A DNA stretch of 64,000 bases. Source: Pseudomonas gingeri (GTDB lineage: Bacteria; Pseudomonadota; Gammaproteobacteria; Pseudomonadales; Pseudomonadaceae). The position numbers and the translations under genes are program-made. How positions within the stretch are numbered: position 1 is the stretch's first letter; every line of letters begins with the position of its first letter. Below are positions 42,516 through 51,462 of this stretch, in pieces. The notes beneath the pieces are model-generated. The model saw only the letters and a program-made list of their open reading frames with translations. It was not told the DNA's origin and made no database searches. The stretch spans positions 124,001-188,000 of the forward strand of contig NZ_JACAOS010000012.1 of the NCBI RefSeq assembly GCF_013386165.1. The letters are read 5' to 3'.

Positions 42516-45458
42516 ATGTCGGGTTCACTTGGCACTCTAACGCTTGATCTGATTGCCAAGATCGGTGGATTTACTGCGCCGATGGATCAGGCCTCTCGCA
42601 ATGCGAAGAAAAATGCAAAAGTAATCAAGGATTCTGCGGACTTGGCATCTGCTGCCTGGAAAGAACTTGGAGGAATTGCGGCCGGCGCATTCGCCGGACT
42701 GTCTGTGGCTGGAGTGTTTACTCGATTTATTACTGAGACGCGAGACGCAGAAAAGGAACAGGCTCAACTTTCGGCGGTTCTTAAATCAACGGGAGAGTCT
42801 GCCGGATTTAGCCGCGACAAGTTAAATGAAATGGCTGACGCCATGGAGAAAACAAGCACTTTCTCTGGCGGTGAAATAAACAAAGCTCAAACAACACTAC
42901 TTGCCTTTACCGGCATTGTTGGAAATGAATTTACCCGGGCTCTTCAGGCTGCCACTGACATGGCCACTCGAACTGGCACGGGTGTTGTCGAGGCGGCAGA
43001 GACGATCGGTCGGGCACTTGATGTGCCATCGAAAGGCCTGACTGCGCTGAGCAAGCAGGGTTTTCGATTCACTGATGATCAGAAGGCCTTGGCTGAGGCC
43101 ATGGAGTCGACCGGCAATGTTGCCGGCGCCCAGGGCATTATCCTCAAGTCCCTTGAGGAGTCATATGGTGGCGCGGCCGCCGCCGCCCGCGACACTTTTG
43201 GTGGGTCGCTTGAAGCGCTGAATAACACCATCTCCGGACTACTCACTGGTGAAGGTAGCCTTGATCTTGCTCGCCAGGCCGTAGAAGGACTGAATAAGGC
43301 GCTTTCATCTCCTGCGGCGAAGACGGCGCTGGAGCTAACCGCAAAGGCCGCCATCGCTGTCTCCGTGGTGATGGTGACGCGCCTGGCTGCGTCGGCTGCG
43401 GCTGTCGCCATATCATTCGTTGCTGCGCAGATTGAGGCTGTGAAGTACCAGCTGGCGCTCGCACGAATGGCTGGCGTTTCAAGCACTGCTGCGATTGGGC
43501 TGACTGGACTGACTGTGGCGGCGCGCGCCGCCGCCGGCGCGATGGCTTTGCTTGGGGGGCCGGTCGGCCTGGCAATCCTGGCGGCAAGTGCGGTTGCATA
43601 CTTTGCATTGCGCACCGATGAGGCGGACCAGGGCGCCGGGAAACTTGCAGAAAAAGTTGACTGGCTGAACAAGTCGTTTGATGGGTTTACAAAAAATCAG
43701 GCTGCATCGGGCCTGCAGGAAATCAACAAGGATCTCCTGGATGCGCAGCTTGCTGCTGTGGATGCGGCAACTGCTGTTGATCAGTATCAGCGCCTGCTGA
43801 AGGACTATCCAAATGACTCCAGGCAGCGTGAATGGAACGAATCGCTGATCACTGCTCAGGGTGAGCTCGACACTGCTCGGCAGAAGGTCGCCGACTACGG
43901 CAAGCAAATCGCGGCCCTGAACGGAATTCTTGGCGCCCCAGTTGGGATCGAGCGATCAGCGGTCTTTAAGAAAATGGCTGCTGATCTGGATGAGCAAATT
44001 CTTCTAATCGGGAAGAAGACCGATGCAGAAAAGCTTGAGGCAAGGATAAATGCCGGCTTGGTAAAAGGCCTCAAGGATGGCGAGGGATCGCTACTTGTAG
44101 CAAAACAAAAGACAAAGGATGCCGCCGACGCCGCTGAGAAAGCCGAGCTCAAGCGTGCCGCCAATGCGAAGAGCGCACAAAAAGCCGCAGAGGCTGCTGC
44201 GAAGAGTGCGGCGAACCAGTTGCGTCAGGCATTTGAAACTGCCGAGACTGGATATCAGCGCGAGATAGAGCTGATAAATACAAGTGTCGACAAGAGGAAA
44301 AAAGCAACCGAAGTTTCCAAGGTTGCTTTTGAGATAGAGTCTGGAAGGCTTGTAGGTATTAATGAAGAACAGCAGAAAAGGCTTAAGGGTCTTGCGGAAG
44401 AGCTTGATGCGCTTAAGCTTGTAAAACAAGCTAGTGAAGACTCGGCTAAAGTTGCAGCATTTGCGGCGGTTCAGGCAGAGGCCAATAAGTCTGCAAAGGA
44501 TAGTTTTAGTCTTAAACTTTCCGGGGCCGGATCTGGAGACAAAACAAAAGAAAGGCTAGAGGCTGACCTTGCAATTCACCAGAAATATCTTTCTGATGTG
44601 CAGGAGTTGTACTATCAGTACAGTGCTCAGCAAATAAATGAGGATGTTTATAAGCGCGAAAGTGAGTTGCTTAAAAAGTCCCTCGATGAGCGTATTGAAA
44701 TACAGCATAAGTACTATGAAGATGTTGATGAGGCCCAGTCTAACTGGATGGATGGGGTTAATGATGCATGGGCAAATTATGTTGACTCTGCAAGAAACTA
44801 CTCACAGCAAGCGAATGATTTTGTAACTAGCCAACTTGACACGCTGAGCGGAAGTTTCAGTGCCAACATTTCAGCAATGATTCTTGAGAACCAAAGCCTC
44901 GGCGACTCATTCAGGAACGTTGTCAGCTCAATGGTCACCTCTCTCGTTAATGGGCTGGCCCAGATGGCTGCGCAGTGGCTGATCTACCAGGCTATTCAGA
45001 TGGTTTTCGGGAAGACGAGTGAGACAGCAGCTATTGCTGCCGCTCAGATAGCCGGTCCAGCTATTGCCGCTGCGTATGCCCCAGCCGCCGCCATGGCCTC
45101 CTTGGCGTCCTTCGGTGCTAACTCGGGCCCGGCGATGGTTGGGATGGCCTCCACAAACACGCTTGCTGCAACACTTGCGCTCACCGGCATGGCTCACGAC
45201 GGTATCGATTCCGTTCCGGCCGATGGGACCTGGCTGCTGCAGAAGGGGGAGCGAGTCACAACGGCGCAAACCAGCGCGAAGTTGGACCAGACGCTGGCGA
45301 GCATCCAGATGGAGCAAAACGGGATGCGCCGGCCTGGTGCTGGCGCAGGGGTCGTCAATCAAACAATCACCGTGCAGGGCAGGCCGGATAACCGCACCGC
45401 GACTCAGATCGCAGCGGCATCTTCTCGCAAGCAGCGCCAGGCATCGAGGCTCAGCTGA
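42516..45458 (+). CDS. Tail tape measure protein
   Basis: A 980-residue protein that sets tail length. ATG 42516 has TGGAG upstream. The start MSGSLGTLTLDLIAKIGGFT is typical of lambda-family tape measures. Hydrophobic segments lie at about 285-385, then long coiled coils (about 540-760), and a C-terminal Ala-rich hydrophobic part. GC drops in the last third, suggesting mosaic origin. Confidence 0.92.
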   Translation: MSGSLGTLTLDLIAKIGGFTAPMDQASRNAKKNAKVIKDSADLASAAWKELGGIAAGAFAGLSVAGVFTRFITETRDAEKEQAQLSAVLKSTGESAGFSRDKLNEMADAMEKTSTFSGGEINKAQTTLLAFTGIVGNEFTRALQAATDMATRTGTGVVEAAETIGRALDVPSKGLTALSKQGFRFTDDQKALAEAMESTGNVAGAQGIILKSLEESYGGAAAAARDTFGGSLEALNNTISGLLTGEGSLDLARQAVEGLNKALSSPAAKTALELTAKAAIAVSVVMVTRLAASAAAVAISFVAAQIEAVKYQLALARMAGVSSTAAIGLTGLTVAARAAAGAMALLGGPVGLAILAASAVAYFALRTDEADQGAGKLAEKVDWLNKSFDGFTKNQAASGLQEINKDLLDAQLAAVDAATAVDQYQRLLKDYPNDSRQREWNESLITAQGELDTARQKVADYGKQIAALNGILGAPVGIERSAVFKKMAADLDEQILLIGKKTDAEKLEARINAGLVKGLKDGEGSLLVAKQKTKDAADAAEKAELKRAANAKSAQKAAEAAAKSAANQLRQAFETAETGYQREIELINTSVDKRKKATEVSKVAFEIESGRLVGINEEQQKRLKGLAEELDALKLVKQASEDSAKVAAFAAVQAEANKSAKDSFSLKLSGAGSGDKTKERLEADLAIHQKYLSDVQELYYQYSAQQINEDVYKRESELLKKSLDERIEIQHKYYEDVDEAQSNWMDGVNDAWANYVDSARNYSQQANDFVTSQLDTLSGSFSANISAMILENQSLGDSFRNVVSSMVTSLVNGLAQMAAQWLIYQAIQMVFGKTSETAAIAAAQIAGPAIAAAYAPAAAMASLASFGANSGPAMVGMASTNTLAATLALTGMAHDGIDSVPADGTWLLQKGERVTTAQTSAKLDQTLASIQMEQNGMRRPGAGAGVVNQTITVQGRPDNRTATQIAAASSRKQRQASRLS

Positions 45459-46051
45459 TGTTCAATGAAACCCGTCTCCTTGACTGCGTGTCGTATGGCT
45501 CGCAGTTCGGGCAGGAGTTCAACACCCGCATCACAACGCTGAAGTCTGGGCATGAGCGCCGTAACGCCAACTGGACGCGGCCCCTGGGTCGCTACAGCGT
45601 TTCGTTCGGCGCGCTCAAACCAGGTGATCATATGGCCGTGCGCGGCGCCCACATGGCATGCCTGGGAAGCGCGATCGCCTTTCGCTTCAAAGACTGGACC
45701 GACTTCAGGGCTGAGCAGGAACTGATCGGCGTGGGCACTGGCGTCTCGCACACTTACACGCTGCGCAAGAACTACCCATTCGGCCCTGTCAGCCTTCAGC
45801 GCCCGATCGCGAAACCGGTGGTCGGGACTGTGAAGGTGTACGAGGCTGGCCAGGCCATTGCCGCAGTCGTTGATTACACGACTGGCATCATCACCGTGAC
45901 GGCCCCGCCAGGGTCGCCGATCACCTGGTCTGGAGAGTTCGACGTGCCGGTGAGGTTTGAGGCTGATCGCCTGGACGTTGACCCGGTGGCGCTGATCAAC
46001 GGCGACTATGTGCTATCGGCTGACGTTGACCTTGTGGAGATTCGCCTATGA
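45458..46051 (+). CDS. Distal tail protein (DUF2460)
   Basis: A 197-residue protein with the DUF2460 pattern: CVSYGSQFGQEFNTRITTLK, SGHERRNANWTRPLGRYSVS and the C-terminal FDVPVRFEADRLDVDP. This family builds the tail hub next to the tape measure in GTA-like tails. 4-bp overlap with the next gene. Confidence 0.9.
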   Translation: MFNETRLLDCVSYGSQFGQEFNTRITTLKSGHERRNANWTRPLGRYSVSFGALKPGDHMAVRGAHMACLGSAIAFRFKDWTDFRAEQELIGVGTGVSHTYTLRKNYPFGPVSLQRPIAKPVVGTVKVYEAGQAIAAVVDYTTGIITVTAPPGSPITWSGEFDVPVRFEADRLDVDPVALINGDYVLSADVDLVEIRL

Positions 46052-46962
46052 GGCTTATTCCCGCTGCGCTCAAGGCCCACCTGCAGCAATCGGTCACCAC
46101 CACCTGCCGGCTGCTGAAGCTGAGACTTCAGAATGGTCAGGTATTCGGACTGACCACGCTTGACCGGAATGTCGACTACGAGGGCTTAACCTATGTGGCA
46201 ATGAACGGGTTCGACCCCTCGGTTATCGCTACCGACACAGGTCTATCCGTTGATAACGCCGAGGCGACAGCGCTGCTATCTGTTGATGTTCCTGGCATCA
46301 CACTGGAGATGGCCCTGGCCGGCGAACTTGATGACGCCGAGTGGGAACTGAGCCTGGTCAACTGGGCCGATCTGGGTATGGGGCGATTGATCATCGATGC
46401 CGGCGATATCGGCGAGGTGTCGGTCGTGGGCGAGTCGATCTATATCCCCGAGCTTCTCAGCTACGCAATGCGGCTCAAGCAAGCGATCGGGCAGGTCTGG
46501 TCGCGCCGGTGTCGGGCAACCTTCGGCACTCCGGCCGGCAGCCAGACAGGGTGTGGGGTGAGTGCCGATGGGATGTGGAAGACCGGAAAGGTCACCGGAG
46601 TTAGCGATGAGCCGCGAGTCGTGTTCGCCGACTCCACCCTGGCCATGGATCCGCCGCCGGTGCCCGGGCGCTTGCGCTGGACAAGCGGCCCAAACAAATC
46701 CACGCGCCTCTACCAGGTTGAGGCCTACAGCGCCGCCAGCGGGACCATAGCACTGCTGGAGCCGGTGCCATTTGTCATCGCCGCCGGCCATCAGTTTGAG
46801 ATTCGTCGCGACTGCAACAAGTCGCCGAGCTTCTGCACGGCTTATGGCAACTACATCAACTACAAGGGCGAGCCATACATCCCGGTTGGCGACGGCCTAG
46901 AAACGATGACGCCCAGCGCCCAGGTATTTGGAGGTTTGAGTGGATCAGCAATTGTCGATTGA
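46048..46962 (+). CDS. Tail hub protein (DUF2163 / BR0599 type)
   Basis: A 304-residue protein. The N-terminal DUF2163 part (CRLLKLRLQNGQVFGLTTLD, NVDYEGLTYVAMNGFDPSVI) and C-terminal BR0599 part (RRDCNKSPSFCTAYGNYINY) with Cys residues are complete. The order DUF2460-DUF2163-NlpC is that of GTA-like tail tips. Confidence 0.9.
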   Translation: MRLIPAALKAHLQQSVTTTCRLLKLRLQNGQVFGLTTLDRNVDYEGLTYVAMNGFDPSVIATDTGLSVDNAEATALLSVDVPGITLEMALAGELDDAEWELSLVNWADLGMGRLIIDAGDIGEVSVVGESIYIPELLSYAMRLKQAIGQVWSRRCRATFGTPAGSQTGCGVSADGMWKTGKVTGVSDEPRVVFADSTLAMDPPPVPGRLRWTSGPNKSTRLYQVEAYSAASGTIALLEPVPFVIAAGHQFEIRRDCNKSPSFCTAYGNYINYKGEPYIPVGDGLETMTPSAQVFGGLSGSAIVD

Positions 46963-47362
46963 CGCGGCCCTGGCCGAGGCCCGTACCTACCTCGGGTGCA
47001 AATGGCGGCACCGCGGCCGCAACCAGTTCGGCATTGACTGCATTGGGTTGCTGGTAAAAGCCATGGTTGCCGGCGGTTTTGAGATGCGCGACCGGGTGGA
47101 CTACAGCCGTACGCCGCACATGGATGGCCTGGAGCGCGAAATGCTCGAGCACTTCGGCGAACCGGTCGAGGATCTTCGGCCGGGGGATGTTGTGCTGATG
47201 GCCTGGGATGGTCAGTTTGAGCCGTCGCACGTCGGCCTGATCGGCGCCGGCGACCACGGGGTGACGCTGATCCACAGTTACAGCCAGGTCAGCGTCACGG
47301 AGCACGGAATCGATGAGGCCTGGCGGCGGCGGATCATACGCATCTACAGGCCGTTCCCATGA
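46940..47362 (+). CDS. NlpC/P60-type tail peptidase
   Basis: A 140-residue cysteine peptidase. Cys34 in FGIDCIGLL, preceded by a WRHRGRNQ segment, and His97 in PSHVGLIG form the catalytic pair. It likely cuts peptidoglycan during DNA entry. GTG start, 23-bp overlap with the previous gene. Confidence 0.88.
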   Translation: MDQQLSIDAALAEARTYLGCKWRHRGRNQFGIDCIGLLVKAMVAGGFEMRDRVDYSRTPHMDGLEREMLEHFGEPVEDLRPGDVVLMAWDGQFEPSHVGLIGAGDHGVTLIHSYSQVSVTEHGIDEAWRRRIIRIYRPFP

Positions 47363-48387
47363 GCTTATCGGCAACGCTCTTTGGGCGTGACAGCCTGATC
47401 TTCAAGGCGACGAATGTCCTTGGCCTTGGCATACCCGGGTGGCTGGACAAGAAGTTCGGCATCAAGGGCCCCGAGGCACAGTCCCAGGCCATCGGCGAGC
47501 TCAGCCAGCAAACGGCCAAAGAGTCCGAGCCCCGGGCAATCATCTGGGGGCGGGTGCGGCCGATCGGCGGAAACCTGATTCACTGTCAGACACCGGTGCT
47601 GCGCTGGATCACCACCTACAGCGACAGCCCTTCGGCCGGCAAAGGTGGCGGCAAGAAGAGTCAGCAGCAGGAGACCAGAACCCAGCACGTCTACCGCACC
47701 TACGCGATAGGCGTTTGCGAGGGGCCGATCACGGCGTTCGCCAGGATCTGGCGCAACAACAAGCTGGTCTATGACGGCCGCGGCACTGACTGGGGCGCCC
47801 AGAACAATGGCGTCTTCCTCGGCGCTTACCGCTTGTACCTGGGGCCGTGGTCGCAGATGCCTTCACCAGACCTTGAGGCGGTGTGGGGCGCTGGCAACGT
47901 GCCCGCGTACCGCGGCACGGCCTACATGGTGGCGATCAACGAAGACCTGACCGACCAGGGCGGCGCCGTCCCGCAGTGGCTTTTCGAAGTCGAGCGGGCC
48001 GAGGGCTACGTCATGACTTCGAAGCCCTACGCCGCAGAAGATGTTGAGCGAGTTGCGGCAGCCGGCCCGAGCGTTCGCCCAGCGCCTGCTGCTGTTATCG
48101 TCGACTTGGTCGAGATGACAGGCCCCGCCGTTACATCGGCAGCAATGAGAACGCTACTGCATAGCTACACCGAGACAGAGGCTATTGGTGTCGAGGGTGC
48201 AAGTCTGACATCCGGAAGCATGAGGACGATTCTTCAGTCATATACCGGGCCGCCCGAGGCTGTCAGTGCATCGGGCCCTTCGCTTTCCGCTGGAACTTTG
48301 CAAGTAAAAATTATTGATTACCGGCGCTACCCACTCGAATCGGTGGGTGTAACCGGTGCTGAACTTTTAAATGGGAGCCTGGCATGA
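47359..48387 (+). CDS. Tail tip protein, N-terminal part, with repeats
   Basis: A 342-residue protein. Residues 1-220 look like the N-terminal region of a J-type tail tip protein (EPRAIIWGRVRPIGGNLIHC, TRTQHVYRTYAIGVCEGPIT). Residues about 225-342 hold four or so degenerate 30-residue repeats (VEMTGPAVTSAAMRTLLHSY, VEGASLTSGSMRTILQSYTG, SASGPSLSAGTLQVKIIDY). Two further genes separate it from its probable C-terminal partner at 49882. Confidence 0.8.
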   Translation: MSLSATLFGRDSLIFKATNVLGLGIPGWLDKKFGIKGPEAQSQAIGELSQQTAKESEPRAIIWGRVRPIGGNLIHCQTPVLRWITTYSDSPSAGKGGGKKSQQQETRTQHVYRTYAIGVCEGPITAFARIWRNNKLVYDGRGTDWGAQNNGVFLGAYRLYLGPWSQMPSPDLEAVWGAGNVPAYRGTAYMVAINEDLTDQGGAVPQWLFEVERAEGYVMTSKPYAAEDVERVAAAGPSVRPAPAAVIVDLVEMTGPAVTSAAMRTLLHSYTETEAIGVEGASLTSGSMRTILQSYTGPPEAVSASGPSLSAGTLQVKIIDYRRYPLESVGVTGAELLNGSLA

Positions 48388-49301
48388 TCGAGCTTGTTGG
48401 AAGTGTTGAGGGTCATTATTCGGTTGAGCTGTACCGTGTCGACAGTAACGGTGTGGAAGTTCCAGGAACGCGCCGTCAGCCAGTTCCGCCTTTCAAGAAT
48501 TTGATAACAAACATTGGGCTTGATCGAATGGCAGTTTCTGCTGACTGGCTTGGGTTTTGTCAGGTTGGCAGTGGAACTTCTACGCCGGTATTTACTGATA
48601 CAGCTCTTGGATCAAGGATTTCTGGAGTAAATTACATTTCTGATGTTCCATCGGCTCAGCCATCAGCGCCTTACTTTGCCTCAACAACGAGGACATTCCG
48701 GTTTGCGGCTGGCGTGGCAACGGGGAATCTTTCCGAAGTTGGGGTAGGTTGGGCGGCCACTGGTAGCCTGTTCAGTCGAGCGCTGATAGTCGATACCGCA
48801 GGGTCTCCGACAACGATAACTGTTCTTGCTGATGAGACCCTGGACGTAACTTATCAGTTTCGCTGCTATCCGCCGCTGGTAGATACGTCGGGCACCGTGG
48901 TTATCGCTGGCGTTAGTTACTCTTGGGTTGGGCGTGCAAGCCAGGTAAATAGCATAAACGCTCGGCAAGGATGGATAGCACCAGAAGCTGGAGTGCTTGT
49001 TTATAGTGAAACTTTCTGTGCGTACAACGGACCTATCGGATCAATTGTGCAGACTCCGGCGGGTGCGATTGCATATGGTGCCAGCACCACAGCTCTTGCT
49101 TATTCACCAGGCACTTATTCTCGCGAGGGAACAATGACCTTTGATCTTGTGCAAGGGAATGTTGCTGGTGGTATTTCCGCAATTTCCTACCGCCACGGCA
49201 TTGGAAGTTACCAGATTGGATTTTCACCCAGCATCCCCAAAGACGGCTCTAAAGTCCTGTCGCTGACGGTCAGGACTACTTGGGCGCGGAAAACAATATG
49301 A
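48384..49301 (+). CDS. Tail protein, possible receptor-binding module
   Basis: A 305-residue strand-rich protein with lower GC than its neighbours and no membrane segment. It starts MIELVGSVEGHYSVELYRVD. Inserted between the two tail tip genes with 4-bp overlaps, it may be an exchangeable tip or receptor-binding component. The family is not known to me. Confidence 0.7.
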   Translation: MIELVGSVEGHYSVELYRVDSNGVEVPGTRRQPVPPFKNLITNIGLDRMAVSADWLGFCQVGSGTSTPVFTDTALGSRISGVNYISDVPSAQPSAPYFASTTRTFRFAAGVATGNLSEVGVGWAATGSLFSRALIVDTAGSPTTITVLADETLDVTYQFRCYPPLVDTSGTVVIAGVSYSWVGRASQVNSINARQGWIAPEAGVLVYSETFCAYNGPIGSIVQTPAGAIAYGASTTALAYSPGTYSREGTMTFDLVQGNVAGGISAISYRHGIGSYQIGFSPSIPKDGSKVLSLTVRTTWARKTI

Positions 49302-49885
49302 TGCCGGGCAACTCGCTATCATCGAAAGCGGTGCCTTCACGCTTTGCCGGTGCGCGAGCGCTCAGCATCACGAAGCTGCTCGACTACGAGGACGGCGGGA
49401 TTGCCATTCAGGACCCTTCCCAGGGCCTGCTGTATCAGCGCTGGCGCGCCAGGCTGATCAACGACCAGGTCTGGGTCGATGCCCCGAACACCGACGAGTT
49501 CGTGATGTTCGAGGCGCCAGGTATGACGGAGATCAGCCTGACATTTGACCAGAACATGCGCCCGGCGTTGGCCTACATCCAGGCCGGCGTTGCGAAGATT
49601 TGGTGGTACGACTCCGGCGCATCTTCGATGGTTATCACCGAGATCGGGGCGGCGGCCACCACGCCGCGGATCACGCTGGATGACAAGCGCGTTATCGCCA
49701 CAAACGGCAACCAAACCAACGACATCATTCTGGCCTACGTGCGAGACCAGAAGCTTTGCTTCAGGCAGCAGCGGGAGCGGTTCCTTGTTGAGCGCGTGCT
49801 GGCCACCGGAATCACAACCGGCTTGATCAAGATCGGGCTCAACAGGCAGCTTCGCCTGCAGTTCATGTTCGAGGTTCCAAAATGA
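49298..49885 (+). CDS. Hypothetical tail tip protein
   Basis: A 195-residue protein. ATG 49298 overlaps the upstream stop (ATGA). A strand-rich core (LLYQRWRARLINDQVWVDAP, FVMFEAPGMTEISLTFDQNM, AKIWWYDSGASSMVITEIGA) suggests a beta-propeller or carbohydrate-binding-like fold. It is coupled to the next gene by 4 bp. Confidence 0.7.
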   Translation: MMPGNSLSSKAVPSRFAGARALSITKLLDYEDGGIAIQDPSQGLLYQRWRARLINDQVWVDAPNTDEFVMFEAPGMTEISLTFDQNMRPALAYIQAGVAKIWWYDSGASSMVITEIGAAATTPRITLDDKRVIATNGNQTNDIILAYVRDQKLCFRQQRERFLVERVLATGITTGLIKIGLNRQLRLQFMFEVPK

Positions 49886-51462
49886 GCCAGGCCTACGAGC
49901 CCCTGCTGTGCGGTTGGACATTGCCATCAATCATTGCGGAGATCTGCGAGCGCGCCGGGGTACCGTTTGACCGTATCGACGTTGGCCTGCTGGATGGGTA
50001 TATCGACGGTTTCTCGACCACGAACGCTCACTCGGCGGCCAGCGCGATCGAGGCGCTGGCCGGCGTTATCCCGTTCGACCCCGCAAACTATGGCGGCCGC
50101 CTGCACTTCATACCGCGTGGCGGAAAGCCGGTGGCAATGCTCACCCAGGCCGACCTGGTGGACGACGGCGAGGAGGCGGAGCGCACCAGCCGCGGGGACA
50201 GCATCACGGTACCCAGGGTCGTAAACCTCGAGTACTACGACACTGAGGGCGGCCTGACCACGGACAAGCAGACCTCAGACCGGAGCTTTGACAACCGGAG
50301 CAAGGCCGAGAGCACGACCGAGACGGTAGTGATCATGCGCGCCGACGACGCAGCGCGGGCTGTGGTGATCGGCCACAAGATCAGCATCGAGGAGCAGCGC
50401 GGGGAAGTTGAGTTCTCGCTGCCTGACAGCTGGCTTGAGTTGGTTGTCAGCGACATCGTGATGCTCGGCGAGGACCGTCTGCGGATCACAGACATTGAGA
50501 TCGACGACGGCCAGCAGAACTACAAGGCCACCTTCGACCGGGCTTCCGCATACATCTCGAACATCGAGGGCGTTCCGGCGGCAGTGCCGCCAGAGCCGCC
50601 TAGCCTGGTCATCAGTGATTCGGTGATGGAGTTCATCGACTCGCACATCTTGCGGTCTGCTGACGACGCCCTGGGTTACTACATCGCGGTCTCCAGCTTT
50701 ACAAACAACTGGACGGGCGCGGTGGTGGAGTTGAGCAAGGACGGCGGGGCCAACTGGATCGACTCATCGGGCACCCAGGCCAATGCGATCATGGGTAAGA
50801 CCTTGTCCAGCCTTCCTGTGCACACCCGGGCTTACCGTGATGACCGCAATGTCATCACCGTTGAGTTGCTGCGGACCGATATGGAGCTGATCGCGGCAAC
50901 GCAAACTGAAATGCAGAACCGGGTAAACCTGGCGATCATCGGCGATGAGCTGATCAATTTCTCAAGCGTCGAGCAGGTCGGCGAAAAGACCTGGGAACTT
51001 GGTGGCCTGCTGCGGGGGCGGAAAGGGTCAGCGATAACGAGCCATGCCGCCGGCGAGCGCTTTGTTCTGCTGGACAGGATCGATGTCACATTCATCGACG
51101 CAGAGCTATTCGAGCTCGGTCGCCCGCTGATGTTCCGTGTCACATCCTACGGCCTGTCCGATGGGCCAACCACCAGCATCACGTTTATTGGCCGATCGCA
51201 GCAAGAACGTCAGCCGGCATACATGCACGCCCATCGCGTCGGTAGCGACCTGCGCGTCACCTGGCAGGGCGTTGGCCGGACCGGCGGCGGTGCCAGCGTC
51301 GGAATGGGCCGCTACTTCACTGGATATCGAATCACTCTGGCGGGTACAAGCTACGACACCCCCAACCGGTCCATGACAATTCCTTATTCGGCCGGCGCTC
51401 TGAGCGTCCGGCAGATCAACTCAATCACGGGCGAAGGCCCGGCTGTCACGGTGAACGTATGA
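49882..51462 (+). CDS. Tail tip protein, C-terminal part (GTA-like)
   Basis: A 526-residue protein. The N-terminal half resembles the Phage-tail_3/GTA tip region (AASAIEALAGVIPFDPANYG, GGRLHFIPRGGKPVAMLTQA). It also contains WELGGLLRGRKGSAI, a family hallmark, and a C-terminal Fn3-like part. Together with the 342-residue gene it seems to form a split J-type central tip. Confidence 0.82.
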   Translation: MSQAYEPLLCGWTLPSIIAEICERAGVPFDRIDVGLLDGYIDGFSTTNAHSAASAIEALAGVIPFDPANYGGRLHFIPRGGKPVAMLTQADLVDDGEEAERTSRGDSITVPRVVNLEYYDTEGGLTTDKQTSDRSFDNRSKAESTTETVVIMRADDAARAVVIGHKISIEEQRGEVEFSLPDSWLELVVSDIVMLGEDRLRITDIEIDDGQQNYKATFDRASAYISNIEGVPAAVPPEPPSLVISDSVMEFIDSHILRSADDALGYYIAVSSFTNNWTGAVVELSKDGGANWIDSSGTQANAIMGKTLSSLPVHTRAYRDDRNVITVELLRTDMELIAATQTEMQNRVNLAIIGDELINFSSVEQVGEKTWELGGLLRGRKGSAITSHAAGERFVLLDRIDVTFIDAELFELGRPLMFRVTSYGLSDGPTTSITFIGRSQQERQPAYMHAHRVGSDLRVTWQGVGRTGGGASVGMGRYFTGYRITLAGTSYDTPNRSMTIPYSAGALSVRQINSITGEGPAVTVNV

